Shown: in pieces, positions 51,203 through 60,165 of the stretch | Position numbering within the stretch: position 1 is the stretch's first letter | Layout: every line of letters begins with the position of its first letter | Source of the DNA: Rhizobium leguminosarum | GTDB lineage: Bacteria; Pseudomonadota; Alphaproteobacteria; Rhizobiales; Rhizobiaceae | DNA length: 64,000 bases | Assembly (NCBI RefSeq): GCF_017876795.1 | Contig: NZ_JAGIOR010000009.1 | Span: 4,344-68,343 of the forward strand | Direction of reading: 5' to 3' | Program-made: the position numbers and the translations under genes | The notes under the pieces: generated by a model | What the model saw: only the letters and a program-made list of their open reading frames with translations | The model's database searches: none | Told to the model about the DNA's origin: nothing

Positions 51203-54037
51203 TTAACGGTCCCGATCGTCGCGGTCGCGTTCCCTCTGTTCCATTTCTTCCCGCTCAAGCTCCTCGAGGCGAGGAACGTGCTGTTGGGCGGGGTCAGTCC
51301 GTGTTGTATCTCCGCTGCGCTGATCAGCTTCACTCTCTTTATTTAGACGATCTTGCAGACGATTTGTAGCATTAACCGTCGACGCCAGCTCGTGGGCCTC
51401 CCGAGCATCGTCCTGACGGTCGGGCTCAGCATCGGGGTCAAACTCTTTGTGCATCTCAGCTAGATAGGAGGCTTCATCAATCCGCGTCGGTTCGACGGCC
51501 CTGAAGCTGGTGTCGACGGCAACGCCATGCGCTTTCAGTTGCTCCAATTGAGGAGCAACACTTTCGACATGGCCCTCATGCTCTCGCCTATCCCTTTCGA
51601 TCTCGGGCTCATATTCGAGCCCGCTCATGCGAGCCGAATACGCCTCCTCATCATCGTAACCATAGTCAACCTCGGTCCGCGAGAGATCAAGAATCTCACC
51701 TGCTCCGAGCCTATCGAGCTGAGCACTCATATCCGAGAGGAATTGGCGTTCAGCACTAGCCTCGCTTCGGGTCGCGTAGCTATCCTCTGAGCTGAAATTT
51801 GGCGAATCCTGATTGTTCAAACGCTCATCGAGGCGATCAATACGCTCGACTATCACGGCCTGCACTCCTTTGATGACCTCTTCGCGGTCATCGTTCCGCG
51901 ACGGGACATTGATGTCCGCCTGATCGATCGCCCGTTGCAGATCATGGTCCTGCTTGGCAACCTCTCGCAGATAGCTGTTGCCTTCGATCGCCATTTGCGC
52001 GGCTCGCTCCATCACTTGATCAAGCCCGGCCTGCATCGCCTCCTTGCCCTCGGCCGAAAACTCACCAGCCTCGATCCGGTCAAGCCCCTCGCGGTAGTGG
52101 TCGACGTCCAGCATGGCTTCGTTGCCGGCCTCGACGACAGCCTCACCGTGTTTCACGACCGCTGCATCCCATGCATCATTGACCGGATCTCGGGGTTCTT
52201 TGCCCGCGTCTTGGTCGCCCTGCTCCGCTGAGGCCTCTCTACGTTGCTCGTATAGTTCGACCAGCTCACGCTTTTGGTTCACGAAATCTCGGGCCAAGCC
52301 CGCCACCTCATCAAAGTCGGCTCGGTCATCTGGGGCCACGGTGCGCTCCAGCTTGAACAACGCCGTTTCCACCTTCTTCTCATAAGCCTCGAACTCTGCT
52401 CGTGACGTCTCGCGCAACTCTTGACCCTCCAAAACCATTTCCTGCACTGTAACCAAATTGGCGCGGAAATTCGATCCGAAATTTGCGTGAATGACATTGG
52501 CGCTGGCGTCCTTCATTGCCGCCGAAAGCCCGGCTTCTAAGTATTCTCGGTGCTGTATAGCATATGCAACGGTCTGACGATCTCTACTCGCGATGGCGAC
52601 CTTCTGCCACGATTCCTGCGCCTTTATGATGTATTGCCGGCTCCTGTCGCTTTTTGCGATCGTGCGTCGACCGCTGCGCTTGGTGTCATACCGCGCCTGC
52701 GCCGGCTCGCTCGTCCCGACATGCTCCGTGCGACCGTTGCGGCTCACCGGCCGAACCTGCGTCCGCGTGAAGGCGGGCGGATTGGCAAACTCGCGCCGAT
52801 CGGTCATTTCCATTTCAATGCCGTGTTCCCGCGCCTTCTCGGCCATGACCGATCGCCATTCGCGAAACACGGCCGGAGTCGTCTCTATGCGATCGCCGGC
52901 ATCCGATTTCATGGCGATGATCGCATGCGCATGGACGTGCGGTCGCTTGCCCCCCTCCTCTGCCTCTTTCGGGTCGCTGGCAGGATCGTGCATAGCAAAA
53001 ACATAACGATGGCCCGCGAACTGGTGCGCTAGAAAATCGCGCACGGCACCCTCGAAAGTCGCCACGTCCGTTCCGGCCCGCGCCGACATGATGACGTGCA
53101 TCACGTCGCGGCTCTTTCGGCTGTGCATCTCGCCGCGCCATTCCTTTTGTATCAGATCCCCTGCCGCCTGTTCGTCAGATATCGGCCGACCCCGATCGTC
53201 GCGAACTTCCTGATACTGGTCGACCAGGCCACGCAAACGGAGGGCGCCGAACTCGACGCCATTGCCGTACCCTTGAAACGAGAAGGTCGCACCGGCCTCG
53301 CTGGCGACCGCACTGGCCTCATACCGTCCTTGGATGATGCCAGCCGCTTTGGCGTCTCCTGTCAGCCGCTCCCCCTGCCCGCTTCTGAGCACCAATAGCC
53401 CTTGAACCGATACTGAACCGTCCTCACGCTTCTCAACCGCATAGGCATAGCGACGATCGCCAAAGCCGCTCGATAAGGTGCTCCGCACCAACTCGTGCAA
53501 AGCATCGTCGGATGCAAGCATAGAGTCCGTTATCTCAACGCTGAAGCTCCCGATGTCGCGACTTTCGGCGCGGTTCTGGAAAAGATGATCCCAATCACCG
53601 CGCACCCGGGCCAATTCCTCGCGGCCCTCAAGGATCCTGCCGTTTTCGTCCTCAACCTTCAGCTCTCCTGATCGGGACACGTAGTTCAACATCGCCCCTA
53701 CGCGGGCTCCGCCCCCATAAGACGCCATTTTGACAACTGCTGGCTGGCTTCCCTTTGCGACGGCCGCTAGCCGCGCCTCCATCGGTCGGGCAACCACTGT
53801 CGCCGGCGCCACCCGCGCTAGAGGAGCCCCCCTGCCCTTCGACGCGGGTCCACGACCACCGGAAGCGCCGCCTGCGCCTCCGCCGCCACCTGCAGCACCG
53901 AGTTGAGACAACTGCTTAAGACGCTTCCGCATTTCTTCCTCAGCCGCGGCACCACGTCCACCTGACGTCATCTCTTGCAACAGCGCTGCGCGTCGCTGCT
54001 CCCATTCGCTGGTGAATGCGCCGAAGAAGATTTCCAA
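51203..54037 (-). CDS. VirD2-type HUH relaxase
   Basis: This is a 944-residue mobilisation nuclease. A glycine-rich N-terminal linker of about 60 residues is followed by the relaxase domain: a candidate catalytic tyrosine in GAMLNYVSRSGEL near residue 118, SFSVEITDSM, and the histidine triad RPHVHAHAIIAM near residue 370. The long C-terminal half is charged and helical and ends QRERDRDDRDR, an arginine-rich tail of the kind used as a type IV secretion signal. mobC lies just upstream, and the oriT beyond that. It nicks oriT and pilots the strand into the recipient. Confidence 0.9.
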   Translation of the reverse strand: MEIFFGAFTSEWEQRRAALLQEMTSGGRGAAAEEEMRKRLKQLSQLGAAGGGGGAGGASGGRGPASKGRGAPLARVAPATVVARPMEARLAAVAKGSQPAVVKMASYGGGARVGAMLNYVSRSGELKVEDENGRILEGREELARVRGDWDHLFQNRAESRDIGSFSVEITDSMLASDDALHELVRSTLSSGFGDRRYAYAVEKREDGSVSVQGLLVLRSGQGERLTGDAKAAGIIQGRYEASAVASEAGATFSFQGYGNGVEFGALRLRGLVDQYQEVRDDRGRPISDEQAAGDLIQKEWRGEMHSRKSRDVMHVIMSARAGTDVATFEGAVRDFLAHQFAGHRYVFAMHDPASDPKEAEEGGKRPHVHAHAIIAMKSDAGDRIETTPAVFREWRSVMAEKAREHGIEMEMTDRREFANPPAFTRTQVRPVSRNGRTEHVGTSEPAQARYDTKRSGRRTIAKSDRSRQYIIKAQESWQKVAIASRDRQTVAYAIQHREYLEAGLSAAMKDASANVIHANFGSNFRANLVTVQEMVLEGQELRETSRAEFEAYEKKVETALFKLERTVAPDDRADFDEVAGLARDFVNQKRELVELYEQRREASAEQGDQDAGKEPRDPVNDAWDAAVVKHGEAVVEAGNEAMLDVDHYREGLDRIEAGEFSAEGKEAMQAGLDQVMERAAQMAIEGNSYLREVAKQDHDLQRAIDQADINVPSRNDDREEVIKGVQAVIVERIDRLDERLNNQDSPNFSSEDSYATRSEASAERQFLSDMSAQLDRLGAGEILDLSRTEVDYGYDDEEAYSARMSGLEYEPEIERDRREHEGHVESVAPQLEQLKAHGVAVDTSFRAVEPTRIDEASYLAEMHKEFDPDAEPDRQDDAREAHELASTVNATNRLQDRLNKESEADQRSGDTTRTDPAQQHVPRLEELEREEMEQRERDRDDRDR

Positions 54038-54040
54038 CGC

Positions 54041-54442
54041 CTACTTCTCCCCTCGACGCTGATAACCAGCCCGTCGCGATAGAGAGCGAAGCTCGCTCAT
54101 CACCGCCGCCTGAATGCGTTGCACGTTTTCGAGGTTGATATTCAGCTCGCTTGGATGGACGCCCCGGCCACTGTTGAGCGCCCTTGCAACCTGATTGAGG
54201 TTGATTCCGATCATCCGCATGTCTTCGAGCAAAGCCGCCATCACCAGGCGGTCATCCCCCGTTAGGATCGGCCGGACGCCTGCGCCCTCCAACAGCAATG
54301 ACCGGAAAAAGCTGGATACGGTCATCCTAGCTACCTCGGCAGCCTTCTCAATCGCCGCATGTTCGTCGCCTGACACGCGGACATGCACGGTTCGATCTTT
54401 CTTCACCGGCTCCAAAGGAGCGTTGAATTTCCCGTCATCCAT
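54041..54442 (-). CDS. mobC: MobC-like relaxosome protein
   Basis: This 133-residue protein has a ribbon-helix-helix motif (RTVHVRVSGDEHAAIEKAAE, then VARMTVSSFFRSLLLEG) and the MobC signature MRMIGINLNQVARALNSG. MobC proteins help melt and present oriT to the relaxase. It lies 3 bp before the relaxase and about 90 bp from the candidate nick site. Confidence 0.85.
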   Translation of the reverse strand: MDDGKFNAPLEPVKKDRTVHVRVSGDEHAAIEKAAEVARMTVSSFFRSLLLEGAGVRPILTGDDRLVMAALLEDMRMIGINLNQVARALNSGRGVHPSELNINLENVQRIQAAVMSELRSLSRRAGYQRRGEK

Positions 54443-54477
54443 TTGGCCTTTGGCCCCCTACTGGCGCTTGCGTCAGT

Positions 54478-54545
54478 CTATCGAGGGCACGTCCCTCGAT
54501 TGTGGAAAAAGGGCGTAGCACATTTTTCCGTATCCTGCCACTAGG
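54478..54545 (+). other. Candidate oriT with nick sequence
   Basis: TATCCTGC at 54531-54538 matches the IncP/Ti-type nick consensus YATCCTG^Y; the cut is expected after the G at 54537. An inverted repeat GGAAAAA (54504-54510) and TTTTTCC (54523-54529) ends 1 bp before the nick motif, and a second dyad ATCGAGGG-CACGT-CCCTCGAT lies at 54480-54500. Position beside mobC and a VirD2-type relaxase supports the call. Confidence 0.75.
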
Positions 54546-54823
54546 GAAATTCAACTAAACCACTTCGAGAAGACCTCGCTCTGCTCGGCCGTTTATATTT
54601 TCGGACCAGGCCTGCGCCCTGGTGATTAACTAGAGAACGCTCACCAGGGTTCACCTCCGAAATCCGCTTCTGAAGGCCTTTGTCCGCCCCTCGTACTCAG
54701 CTGCAAGGGACGCTTCGCTCTTCGCCCTTGCAGCTTCCGTGCGAGCGTCGCAGCCGGCCTTACGCGGCTCCGGGGTTCACTGATCTGCCGGCCCTTCAGG
54801 CGGCATGTCGCGAGGTTTCCGCG
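54546..54823. other. Noncoding stretch between oriT and the VirC1-like promoter region
   Basis: This GC-rich stretch contains no gene I can support. It includes GGTGATTAACTAGAGAACGCTCACC at 54617-54641, an imperfect dyad, and TGCAAGGG at 54711-54718 with CCCTTGCA at 54725-54732, a second short dyad. These could belong to a longer oriT or leading-region promoter. Confidence 0.35.
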
Positions 54824-54880
54824 TCGTGTGAATATTCCACACGAGTTAGTTACTCCATGTGTTCACACGATATGTGAACA
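54824..54880. promoter_or_regulatory. Two N7-spaced inverted repeats upstream of the VirC1-like gene
   Basis: TCGTGTG-N7-CACACGA at 54824-54844 and TGTTCAC-N7-GTGAACA at 54860-54880 are perfect dyads of identical geometry. A third perfect dyad CGAGCAATTGCTCG lies at 54986-54999. They are good candidates for operators, or for sites bound by the ribbon-helix-helix protein encoded at 55793. Confidence 0.55.
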
Positions 54881-55086
54881 TGAGGCCACTAACGCAGCAT
54901 GAGGATGATTATTCGTGTGATGTGTACTTGGTTTAATACGTCAGATCGGCTACACCATATGGTAGAAGCATGTTGCAGTATCATCCGAGCAATTGCTCGC
55001 ATCATGTTTACGTGTGGTGCGGAACCACCATTCGAACCAACAAAGCGCGCCGAAACGTGCTTCGGCTCGCAGGGGAGTTGTCACGT

Positions 55087-55800
55087 ATGCCATTGTGCAT
55101 TTCGGCCGTGAGCGGCAAAGGTGGAGCTGGGAAGACTACGGCGGCAATCTTGATCGCCGGGGAATATGCGCTTCAGGGAAAGCGTGTCCTTCTAGTTGAT
55201 GCAGACGGCCGCCAAAATCTGCAGGAATGGTGGAAGCGCTGTGAGGCAAAGGACAACCTGCCTGATAACATCGAGCTCATAACCGCTGCCCGTCAAACTA
55301 CCGTCCAGCAGGTCCTGGAAAACGAAGCGCACAAGTTCGACGTAGTTTTGATGGACACGCCCGGTCAGGACACCGTACTAAAGGATACCATTATCGCCGG
55401 GTCCCATATTGTGCTGACGCCAATTCAGCCGAACCAAGATGAGATTAAGGCGGCGGGACAAGCCGCGACCGACACGGCCAATATCTCAGACAAAGTAGGG
55501 CGGATGATCCCGCACGCCAATTTTGTCACCAGGATCACGTTGCCAGCCAGAATGCTGGAAGCGTATCGGCTGATCAGACCGTTTGTGCAGAATCTAAAGG
55601 AAGGTGGCTACGACTCCTACCTGCTCGACACCGAACTCATGGAGCGCAATTGCTATCGCGAAATTCGAAACGGTTACGGGACTCTGCAAATGCTGGAACT
55701 GACGAATCCGGTGAAAAAAGCGAGAGCGGAAGTAATGAGCCTGGTTCAGAACATCGAAGGACTGCTCTTGGGAGAGAAAGAGGTAGCGGCCAATGGCTAA
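55087..55800 (+). CDS. ParA/MinD-family ATPase, VirC1-like
   Basis: From the ATG at 55087 this is a 237-residue ATPase with deviant Walker A SGKGGAGKTTAAIL, then RVLLVDADGRQNLQEWW, and VVLMDTPGQDTVLKD. It lacks an N-terminal helix-turn-helix. Its size, its ribbon-helix-helix partner downstream, and its place beside oriT fit VirC1/VirC2, which bind the oriT region and raise relaxosome numbers at the cell pole. A plasmid-partition role is the alternative, but repA is present. Confidence 0.75.
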   Translation: MPLCISAVSGKGGAGKTTAAILIAGEYALQGKRVLLVDADGRQNLQEWWKRCEAKDNLPDNIELITAARQTTVQQVLENEAHKFDVVLMDTPGQDTVLKDTIIAGSHIVLTPIQPNQDEIKAAGQAATDTANISDKVGRMIPHANFVTRITLPARMLEAYRLIRPFVQNLKEGGYDSYLLDTELMERNCYREIRNGYGTLQMLELTNPVKKARAEVMSLVQNIEGLLLGEKEVAANG

Positions 55801-56215
55801 GGGGCAAACAACGGTATCTGATTTTGCAGTCGCACCGCGGCGTAGCCGTCCGGGGAACCAGTCGACTGCGGAGGACACTGCTACATTGGCTCCCAGCGTG
55901 CCAACAGAAGAGGCGAGGATTGAAGATCAGCCTCTGTCCCATAGTGTTGACCTACCTGCGAGCCGTCTCATTGCGCCGACGGAAGAGGCCCGGCGCGAGC
56001 GGGCAGTGAGCAAAGCACTGCAGCGTGAGGATTCGAGAGTTCGCTTGCGTGACCTGAAGAGGGCACGCGATCGCGAATCCAAGCACTACGTCAACTGCCC
56101 GTTGGATTACGAGACGAAGAAACGGTTGGAGAAAGCCGCTATCGAGAACGACGTGAAGATGACCGTCATCATGAAGGCCGCAATTGATCAGTTCCTTAAA
56201 GACAACGGATATTGA
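55793..56215 (+). CDS. Ribbon-helix-helix protein, VirC2-like
   Basis: This 140-residue protein has an unstructured N-terminal half and a C-terminal ribbon-helix-helix: HYVNCPLDYETKKRLEKAAI followed by NDVKMTVIMKAAIDQFLKD. It overlaps the VirC1-like gene by eight bases. VirC2 is also a ribbon-helix-helix protein that binds overdrive next to the T-DNA border. The N7-spaced dyads upstream of the operon are possible targets. Confidence 0.65.
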   Translation: MAKGQTTVSDFAVAPRRSRPGNQSTAEDTATLAPSVPTEEARIEDQPLSHSVDLPASRLIAPTEEARRERAVSKALQREDSRVRLRDLKRARDRESKHYVNCPLDYETKKRLEKAAIENDVKMTVIMKAAIDQFLKDNGY

Positions 56216-56218
56216 TCG

Positions 56219-56371
56219 ATGATTGGCCGTCGCTTCCTACTTGGCATAGACCTCGGTTGCGTGCTCGGCATCTACATTGCGCCTCGCCTTGGCCGTCCGA
56301 CTGCCGCGATGAGAGTGATCTCAGAAACCATTTTGCCTCAAGTAAATGGTGCCATGCGACATCCGGTTTAA
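56219..56371 (+). pseudogene. Truncated copy of the membrane-protein gene at 60397
   Basis: The frame reads MIGRRFLLGIDLGCVLGIYI, then APRLGRP and ISETILPQ, which parallels the start of the protein at 60397 (MIGRGFLLGVAFGCVLGVYI, APHLGRP, ISETILPQ). Similarity is lost after codon 44 and a stop follows at 56369-56371, over the end of repC. It begins 3 bp after the VirC2-like gene. It is a remnant that, with 60397, brackets repABC. Confidence 0.7.
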
Positions 56372-57672
56372 CCTGCCTTCCGTCTGATGGAACTGTTAGC
56401 GCGGACAAGCGACATTAGCATCGGGCCAATCGCGAATTCCCCGGCCTCGGTGCGCCTGGTCAGATCGCGCAGATAGCCGCCCGCCGAGTTGATGTGGCCG
56501 CCACGCTCGAGGATGCAGGCAATCACGGTCGCCGCATTTTCGGGACCCATCGCCGCGCAAGCCGCCTCATAGGCCGACGGCGAAACTCCGAGCATCGATC
56601 GAACGACAACGGCGGCGGTCATCAAGTCCCGCCAGTTGGTGATTTGCCCACCAGGGCCGTAATCGGAAATATCCGGGCAAGCCTGCAGGACCATTCCAAG
56701 GGGGAACGACTTCATTGCGCCGCCCTCGCCTATCGGCCTTCTGGTCAGCTTCTTCCCTCCCCCGGCGTCGCCGGGGGAATTGGAGATTTCGTTTTCCGAA
56801 GCTATCGGCCCGCTCGGCTGTCCGAAGCGATCCGCCGACTTTGCCCCCTGCTTCGTTTCGAAGCTCGGTTCAAGTTCATAAGTGGATTCGGGTTTTGAAT
56901 TCTGTATGTGGCGCTCAATTTGAGATTCATTGGAGTGCATTTTTTGTGTTTTCGTCCACATTTCCAATTGGTTGACGACCTCTTCGCGAAGCAGCGACAT
57001 ATCATCGAGTACCGAAGTCAGATGCTCAATCCCGGGAGCCCGAGGAAGGCGTGCTACGATCTCACGAAATATGCAGGTAATCTTCTCCCAATCACCTGCA
57101 GCGCCCTCATCGAGGGCGGCGGAAATGAGCTTGGCGACGTCGCGGCGGCAAATTGTCAGGCGCTCCCGTGTGATCCTCATCAGCTCGCGATCAGCAACCG
57201 CCTGGGCTGCCAAGGCCTCTATCTCGGCCGCCCGCGCAAGCAAGGGGGCCAACGAGAAGCCGAAAGCCTCTGAGACCGCCCCTGCCCTGTCTCGGCGTGC
57301 GTAACGTTTCCCGTTGGCGCTGTCCTTTCGAACGATCAACCCGGCTTCTACCAGGCCAGCCAGGTGCCGTCTTAGCGTGGCTGCAGTTATGCCTTTGGCG
57401 CGGATCGAGAGCTGTGCGTTCGACGGGAACACGATCAGCCCGCGATCCTCTGACAGCTCATTGTCCGGATAGAACGTCAGCAAAGCGTCGAGGACGTTCA
57501 AGGCGCGATCCGTAACGCCAAGCGCTGGCCGTGCTTCGCAAATCGCCCTGAACAGTTTCCACTTGTTCCGGGTCGTTCCGGGTTCGATAGTCTCCGCAAT
57601 CTGTTGGCTTGCCAACATGCCAAGCGTCATCGCCCGCCGCCCAAACGGCGTCGTCACACTTCCACTCTCCAT
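56368..57672 (-). CDS. repC: RepC replication initiator
   Basis: This 434-residue initiator has the typical RepC N-terminal winged-helix (ITAATLRRHLAGLVEAGLIV) and conserved start region (RNKWKLFRAICEARPALGVT, DRALNVLDALLTFYP). The C-terminal part contains NWRDLMTAAVVVRSMLGVSP and INSAGGYLRDLTRR. GAAGGAAG precedes the ATG. It is the third gene of repABC, and its expression is limited by the antisense RNA encoded between repB and repC. Confidence 0.95.
   Translation of the reverse strand: MESGSVTTPFGRRAMTLGMLASQQIAETIEPGTTRNKWKLFRAICEARPALGVTDRALNVLDALLTFYPDNELSEDRGLIVFPSNAQLSIRAKGITAATLRRHLAGLVEAGLIVRKDSANGKRYARRDRAGAVSEAFGFSLAPLLARAAEIEALAAQAVADRELMRITRERLTICRRDVAKLISAALDEGAAGDWEKITCIFREIVARLPRAPGIEHLTSVLDDMSLLREEVVNQLEMWTKTQKMHSNESQIERHIQNSKPESTYELEPSFETKQGAKSADRFGQPSGPIASENEISNSPGDAGGGKKLTRRPIGEGGAMKSFPLGMVLQACPDISDYGPGGQITNWRDLMTAAVVVRSMLGVSPSAYEAACAAMGPENAATVIACILERGGHINSAGGYLRDLTRRTEAGEFAIGPMLMSLVRANSSIRRKAG
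56870..56965. other. Candidate oriV: AT-rich block inside repC
   Basis: This part of repC is clearly AT-richer than its surroundings (for example TTTTTTGTGTTTTCG). In repABC plasmids the replication origin lies in an AT-rich stretch within repC, which is the basis of this placement. No iterons are visible. Confidence 0.45.
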
Positions 57673-57749
57673 CTTCCTTCACCTTTTTAGAAGGCAAAAG
57701 AAATCAGCTCGCCAAAATGACGCTCAAGGACTCTTGACTGCGATTCGTG

Positions 57750-57825
57750 GAAATGCGATTCTCGATCTTGCTACAGATATGAGGAAGGCTTCCACGACTT
57801 GGTCGTTTGGGGGCCTTTTTCTTTT
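57750..57825 (+). ncRNA. Antisense RNA of repABC (ctRNA, incA)
   Basis: The repB-repC gap encodes a small RNA on the opposite strand. TTGACT at 57734-57739 is a candidate -35 box with a weaker -10 near 57757-57762. It ends in the hairpin GGCTTCCACGAC...GTCG with GGGGGCC then TTTTTC (57786-57825), typical of repABC antisense RNAs. Pairing with the repC leader blocks repC expression and sets copy number and incompatibility. The 5' end is approximate. Confidence 0.75.
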
Positions 57826-57831
57826 GCGGGT

Positions 57832-58821
57832 CTACCTTTCATCAGTCTTGGTTGATGACAAAAACTCTTGGTGCAATCGCTCCAAATTGTCCGCGATAAA
57901 GCGGCCGAACTTGCCAGCCTCATCGGACTTGAGGGCGATTGAATAGCTCTTGCCGGTGCCTTTGAACTCTGCTCTCACCGACGCATCGGTTGCCCGCCAT
58001 TCGCCCTTATCGGCTGGCTCCCCTGGCAACTGTTCGGCCTTCTTAATCTCCGCCACGAGGAGTTCAAAACGGGCGTCCGATTCGAGAGTGCTGAACTTCT
58101 CTTCATCGACAAATTTGCCGACTAGCGCCTTCGTCGATGGCTTCTCGATCCGTTGAGCGAAATCAATCCAACGATCCCGGCCGATGGATTTAGCGGGGCC
58201 GATCTTCAAGGCCACCGCTTCCGGAACCCGGCTGGATACCGATAGCATACGGGTCAGCATCGGAGCGTCGGTTGCAAGAGCGGACTGAATCGTGGATTTG
58301 TCGTAACCGAGATCGAGCAAGCGCTGAGCAAACAAGGCTCTCTCGATGAACGACAGGTTCTGCCGAGCTGAGTTCTCCTGGCCCTGGGCAATAACGTGAT
58401 CGGCGTCCGAGATTTCCTTGACGACTGCACGAACTTTCCGGCCGAGGTCTTTTGCTGCCCTGGCGCGACGGTGACCAAAAACGATCTGGTATCGGCCGTC
58501 ATGCGAAGGGTGAGGGCGCACCAGTATGGGCGAATCCTGTCCGCGATCTCGGATGGCTTCAACAAGCTCTATATAGGCAGCGTCGTCGTCAGCCATGCGA
58601 TCCGAAACGAACGAGCTGTCGAGGTCCGCCGTATCCAGTTCGACAACAAGCTCGCCCGCAAGATTCTGGTCCACGCGGGCGGCTTTCTCAGCCAGCTCGT
58701 TCAATGAGCTAATCATCGACCGGGAGGCACCCCGCGCCGCGTATTCAGGCTTCGCCTTTCGCTCCTGAACCTCGCTCTGAGGCGAAGTGATATTTGCAAA
58801 AACATCCCTTCGAGCCATCAC
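57832..58821 (-). CDS. repB: RepB partition (ParB-like) protein
   Basis: This 329-residue protein has IRDRGQDSPILVRPHPSHDG, YQIVFGHRRARAAKDLG and QGQENSARQNLSFIERALFA, the ParB/RepB core. A helix-turn-helix is in DKSTIQSALATDAPMLTRML. RepB binds parS and works with RepA. An ATG at 58818 is an alternative start. Confidence 0.95.
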   Translation of the reverse strand: MMARRDVFANITSPQSEVQERKAKPEYAARGASRSMISSLNELAEKAARVDQNLAGELVVELDTADLDSSFVSDRMADDDAAYIELVEAIRDRGQDSPILVRPHPSHDGRYQIVFGHRRARAAKDLGRKVRAVVKEISDADHVIAQGQENSARQNLSFIERALFAQRLLDLGYDKSTIQSALATDAPMLTRMLSVSSRVPEAVALKIGPAKSIGRDRWIDFAQRIEKPSTKALVGKFVDEEKFSTLESDARFELLVAEIKKAEQLPGEPADKGEWRATDASVRAEFKGTGKSYSIALKSDEAGKFGRFIADNLERLHQEFLSSTKTDER

Positions 58822-58847
58822 GAATTCCCACGCTTGTTGATTTCATT

Positions 58848-58884
58848 GAAGAAAATTGCCGTTTGTACGGCTGACAATTTCTTC
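58848..58884. repeat. Inverted repeat in the repA-repB gap
   Basis: GAAGAAAATTG (58848-58858) and CAATTTCTTC (58875-58884) are nearly perfect inverted arms, with CCG and CGG inside. It directly follows the repA stop. Its position suggests a parS-like site or an attenuator. It does not match the common rhizobial parS 16-mer GTTNNCNGCNGNNAAC, so a parS role is uncertain. Confidence 0.4.
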
Positions 58885-60072
58885 CTATCCATTTCGACGC
58901 CCCCAGGCCTTGTGCAACAACTCAATCACTTCGGCGTTGACTGCGTCCATTGATTCCCGGGCGCGGTCATAGGTAGAAGGCGTGAATTGAGAGCGTTCGA
59001 CTTCGTAAAGGGTTTGCTTGGTCAGCCCTGCGTCTGAGATCGCCGTAGACTTGACCATCTGATGCCTCATCATCTGGGCGGCGAACATGCTCTGCATAAA
59101 CCCGACCATCTGCTGTTGCGGAATGTCCGTCGGCTCGTAGCGGGTTACCAGGTAGCGAAACCAGTCGAGCGAGACGTTCACGCCGACTGCTTCGACGCTT
59201 TTCAAAATATTGCCGAGCATCAGGAGGAACTGCGACATAGACATGATGTCGAGCATTTGCGGGTGAACCGTGATCAGCACGGACGTAGCCGCCGTCAGGG
59301 CCGTCAGCGTCAGGTAGCCGAGCTGGGGAGGGCAATCGACCACGACGACATCGTAGCGATCATCGACCTCGGCGAGTGCGTCACCGATTCTCGTGTAGAA
59401 GAGCTTGCCCGCGCTCGAATCCTTTCGCTGCATGGCGATAGGCGTCTCGTACTCGTATTCCTGGAGTTCGAGATTTGCAGGAACGATGTCCAAAGTCGGA
59501 AAATTCGTCGGCTGGATTACCTCCGTGATCGACCGGCGCTCGTCGTCGTAGCGCAGTGCCTCATAGAGAGACGCCTTCTCATCGAGCTCCGGCTGGATGC
59601 CATAGAGCGCCGTCAATGAAGCCTGCGGATCGAGATCGACGGCAAGGACACGGTAACCACGCAATGCCAGATACTGAGCCAGGTGCGCAGACGTGGTGGT
59701 CTTCCCGCTGCCCCCCTTAAAATTCACTACCGCTATTACCTGTAGCCGTTCATGTTCCTTGCGGTGAGGCACTCGATCGAGCAGGGTCCGGAGCTCATTT
59801 ATCTGGTCGGCGGTATAGTATCGCCGCCCCGTCGAGGTCGTGGTCGGCTCAACACCCTTGCCCTTTAGGTGAAGCTTCTTAAGATAGCTTTGGGAGACAC
59901 CGACGAAATCGGCAACCTCGGCCAAGGAAAACTGGCGCAAAGATTTCTGTGCGTTCGGCGGGAACTTCTCCCGCCGCAGCATGTCAAGCTTCGACGAGAT
60001 GTCGCCACCTTGTTCAAGGATTGTATCGGCAAAACCCGGCACTTTCTCGGAAGTGGCCATTTTCACGTTCAT
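58885..60072 (-). CDS. repA: RepA partition ATPase (ParA-like)
   Basis: This 395-residue protein has an N-terminal helix-turn-helix (SLAEVADFVGVSQSYLKKLH), Walker A VVNFKGGSGKTTTSAHLA, VLAVDLDPQASLTALYG and VVVVDCPPQLGYLTL. It drives plasmid segregation and represses the repABC promoter. It is the first gene of repABC. Confidence 0.95.
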   Translation of the reverse strand: MNVKMATSEKVPGFADTILEQGGDISSKLDMLRREKFPPNAQKSLRQFSLAEVADFVGVSQSYLKKLHLKGKGVEPTTTSTGRRYYTADQINELRTLLDRVPHRKEHERLQVIAVVNFKGGSGKTTTSAHLAQYLALRGYRVLAVDLDPQASLTALYGIQPELDEKASLYEALRYDDERRSITEVIQPTNFPTLDIVPANLELQEYEYETPIAMQRKDSSAGKLFYTRIGDALAEVDDRYDVVVVDCPPQLGYLTLTALTAATSVLITVHPQMLDIMSMSQFLLMLGNILKSVEAVGVNVSLDWFRYLVTRYEPTDIPQQQMVGFMQSMFAAQMMRHQMVKSTAISDAGLTKQTLYEVERSQFTPSTYDRARESMDAVNAEVIELLHKAWGRRNG

Positions 60073-60089
60073 TTCGGAATCCGCTCTTA

Positions 60090-60165
60090 GTCACGATAAT
60101 TTTGTAAAATGGCATCAATTATCGTGACAATGCCCCGATTCCCTATTTGTCGCAAGGAAAATAGG
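60090..60165. promoter_or_regulatory. repABC promoter region with large inverted repeats
   Basis: GTCACGATAATT (60090-60101) and AATTATCGTGAC (60117-60128) are perfect 12-bp inverted arms 15 bp apart, starting 18 bp upstream of repA. A second dyad CCTATTT (60142-60148) and AAATAGG (60159-60165) follows. They are the best candidates for the RepA/RepB operator or a centromere. The rest of the gap to 60396 shows no gene. Confidence 0.6.

Noticed and set aside
56219..56371. Intact 50-residue membrane protein gene
   Set aside because: Its similarity to 60397 breaks off abruptly and the frame ends over the repC stop, so it is a truncated copy.
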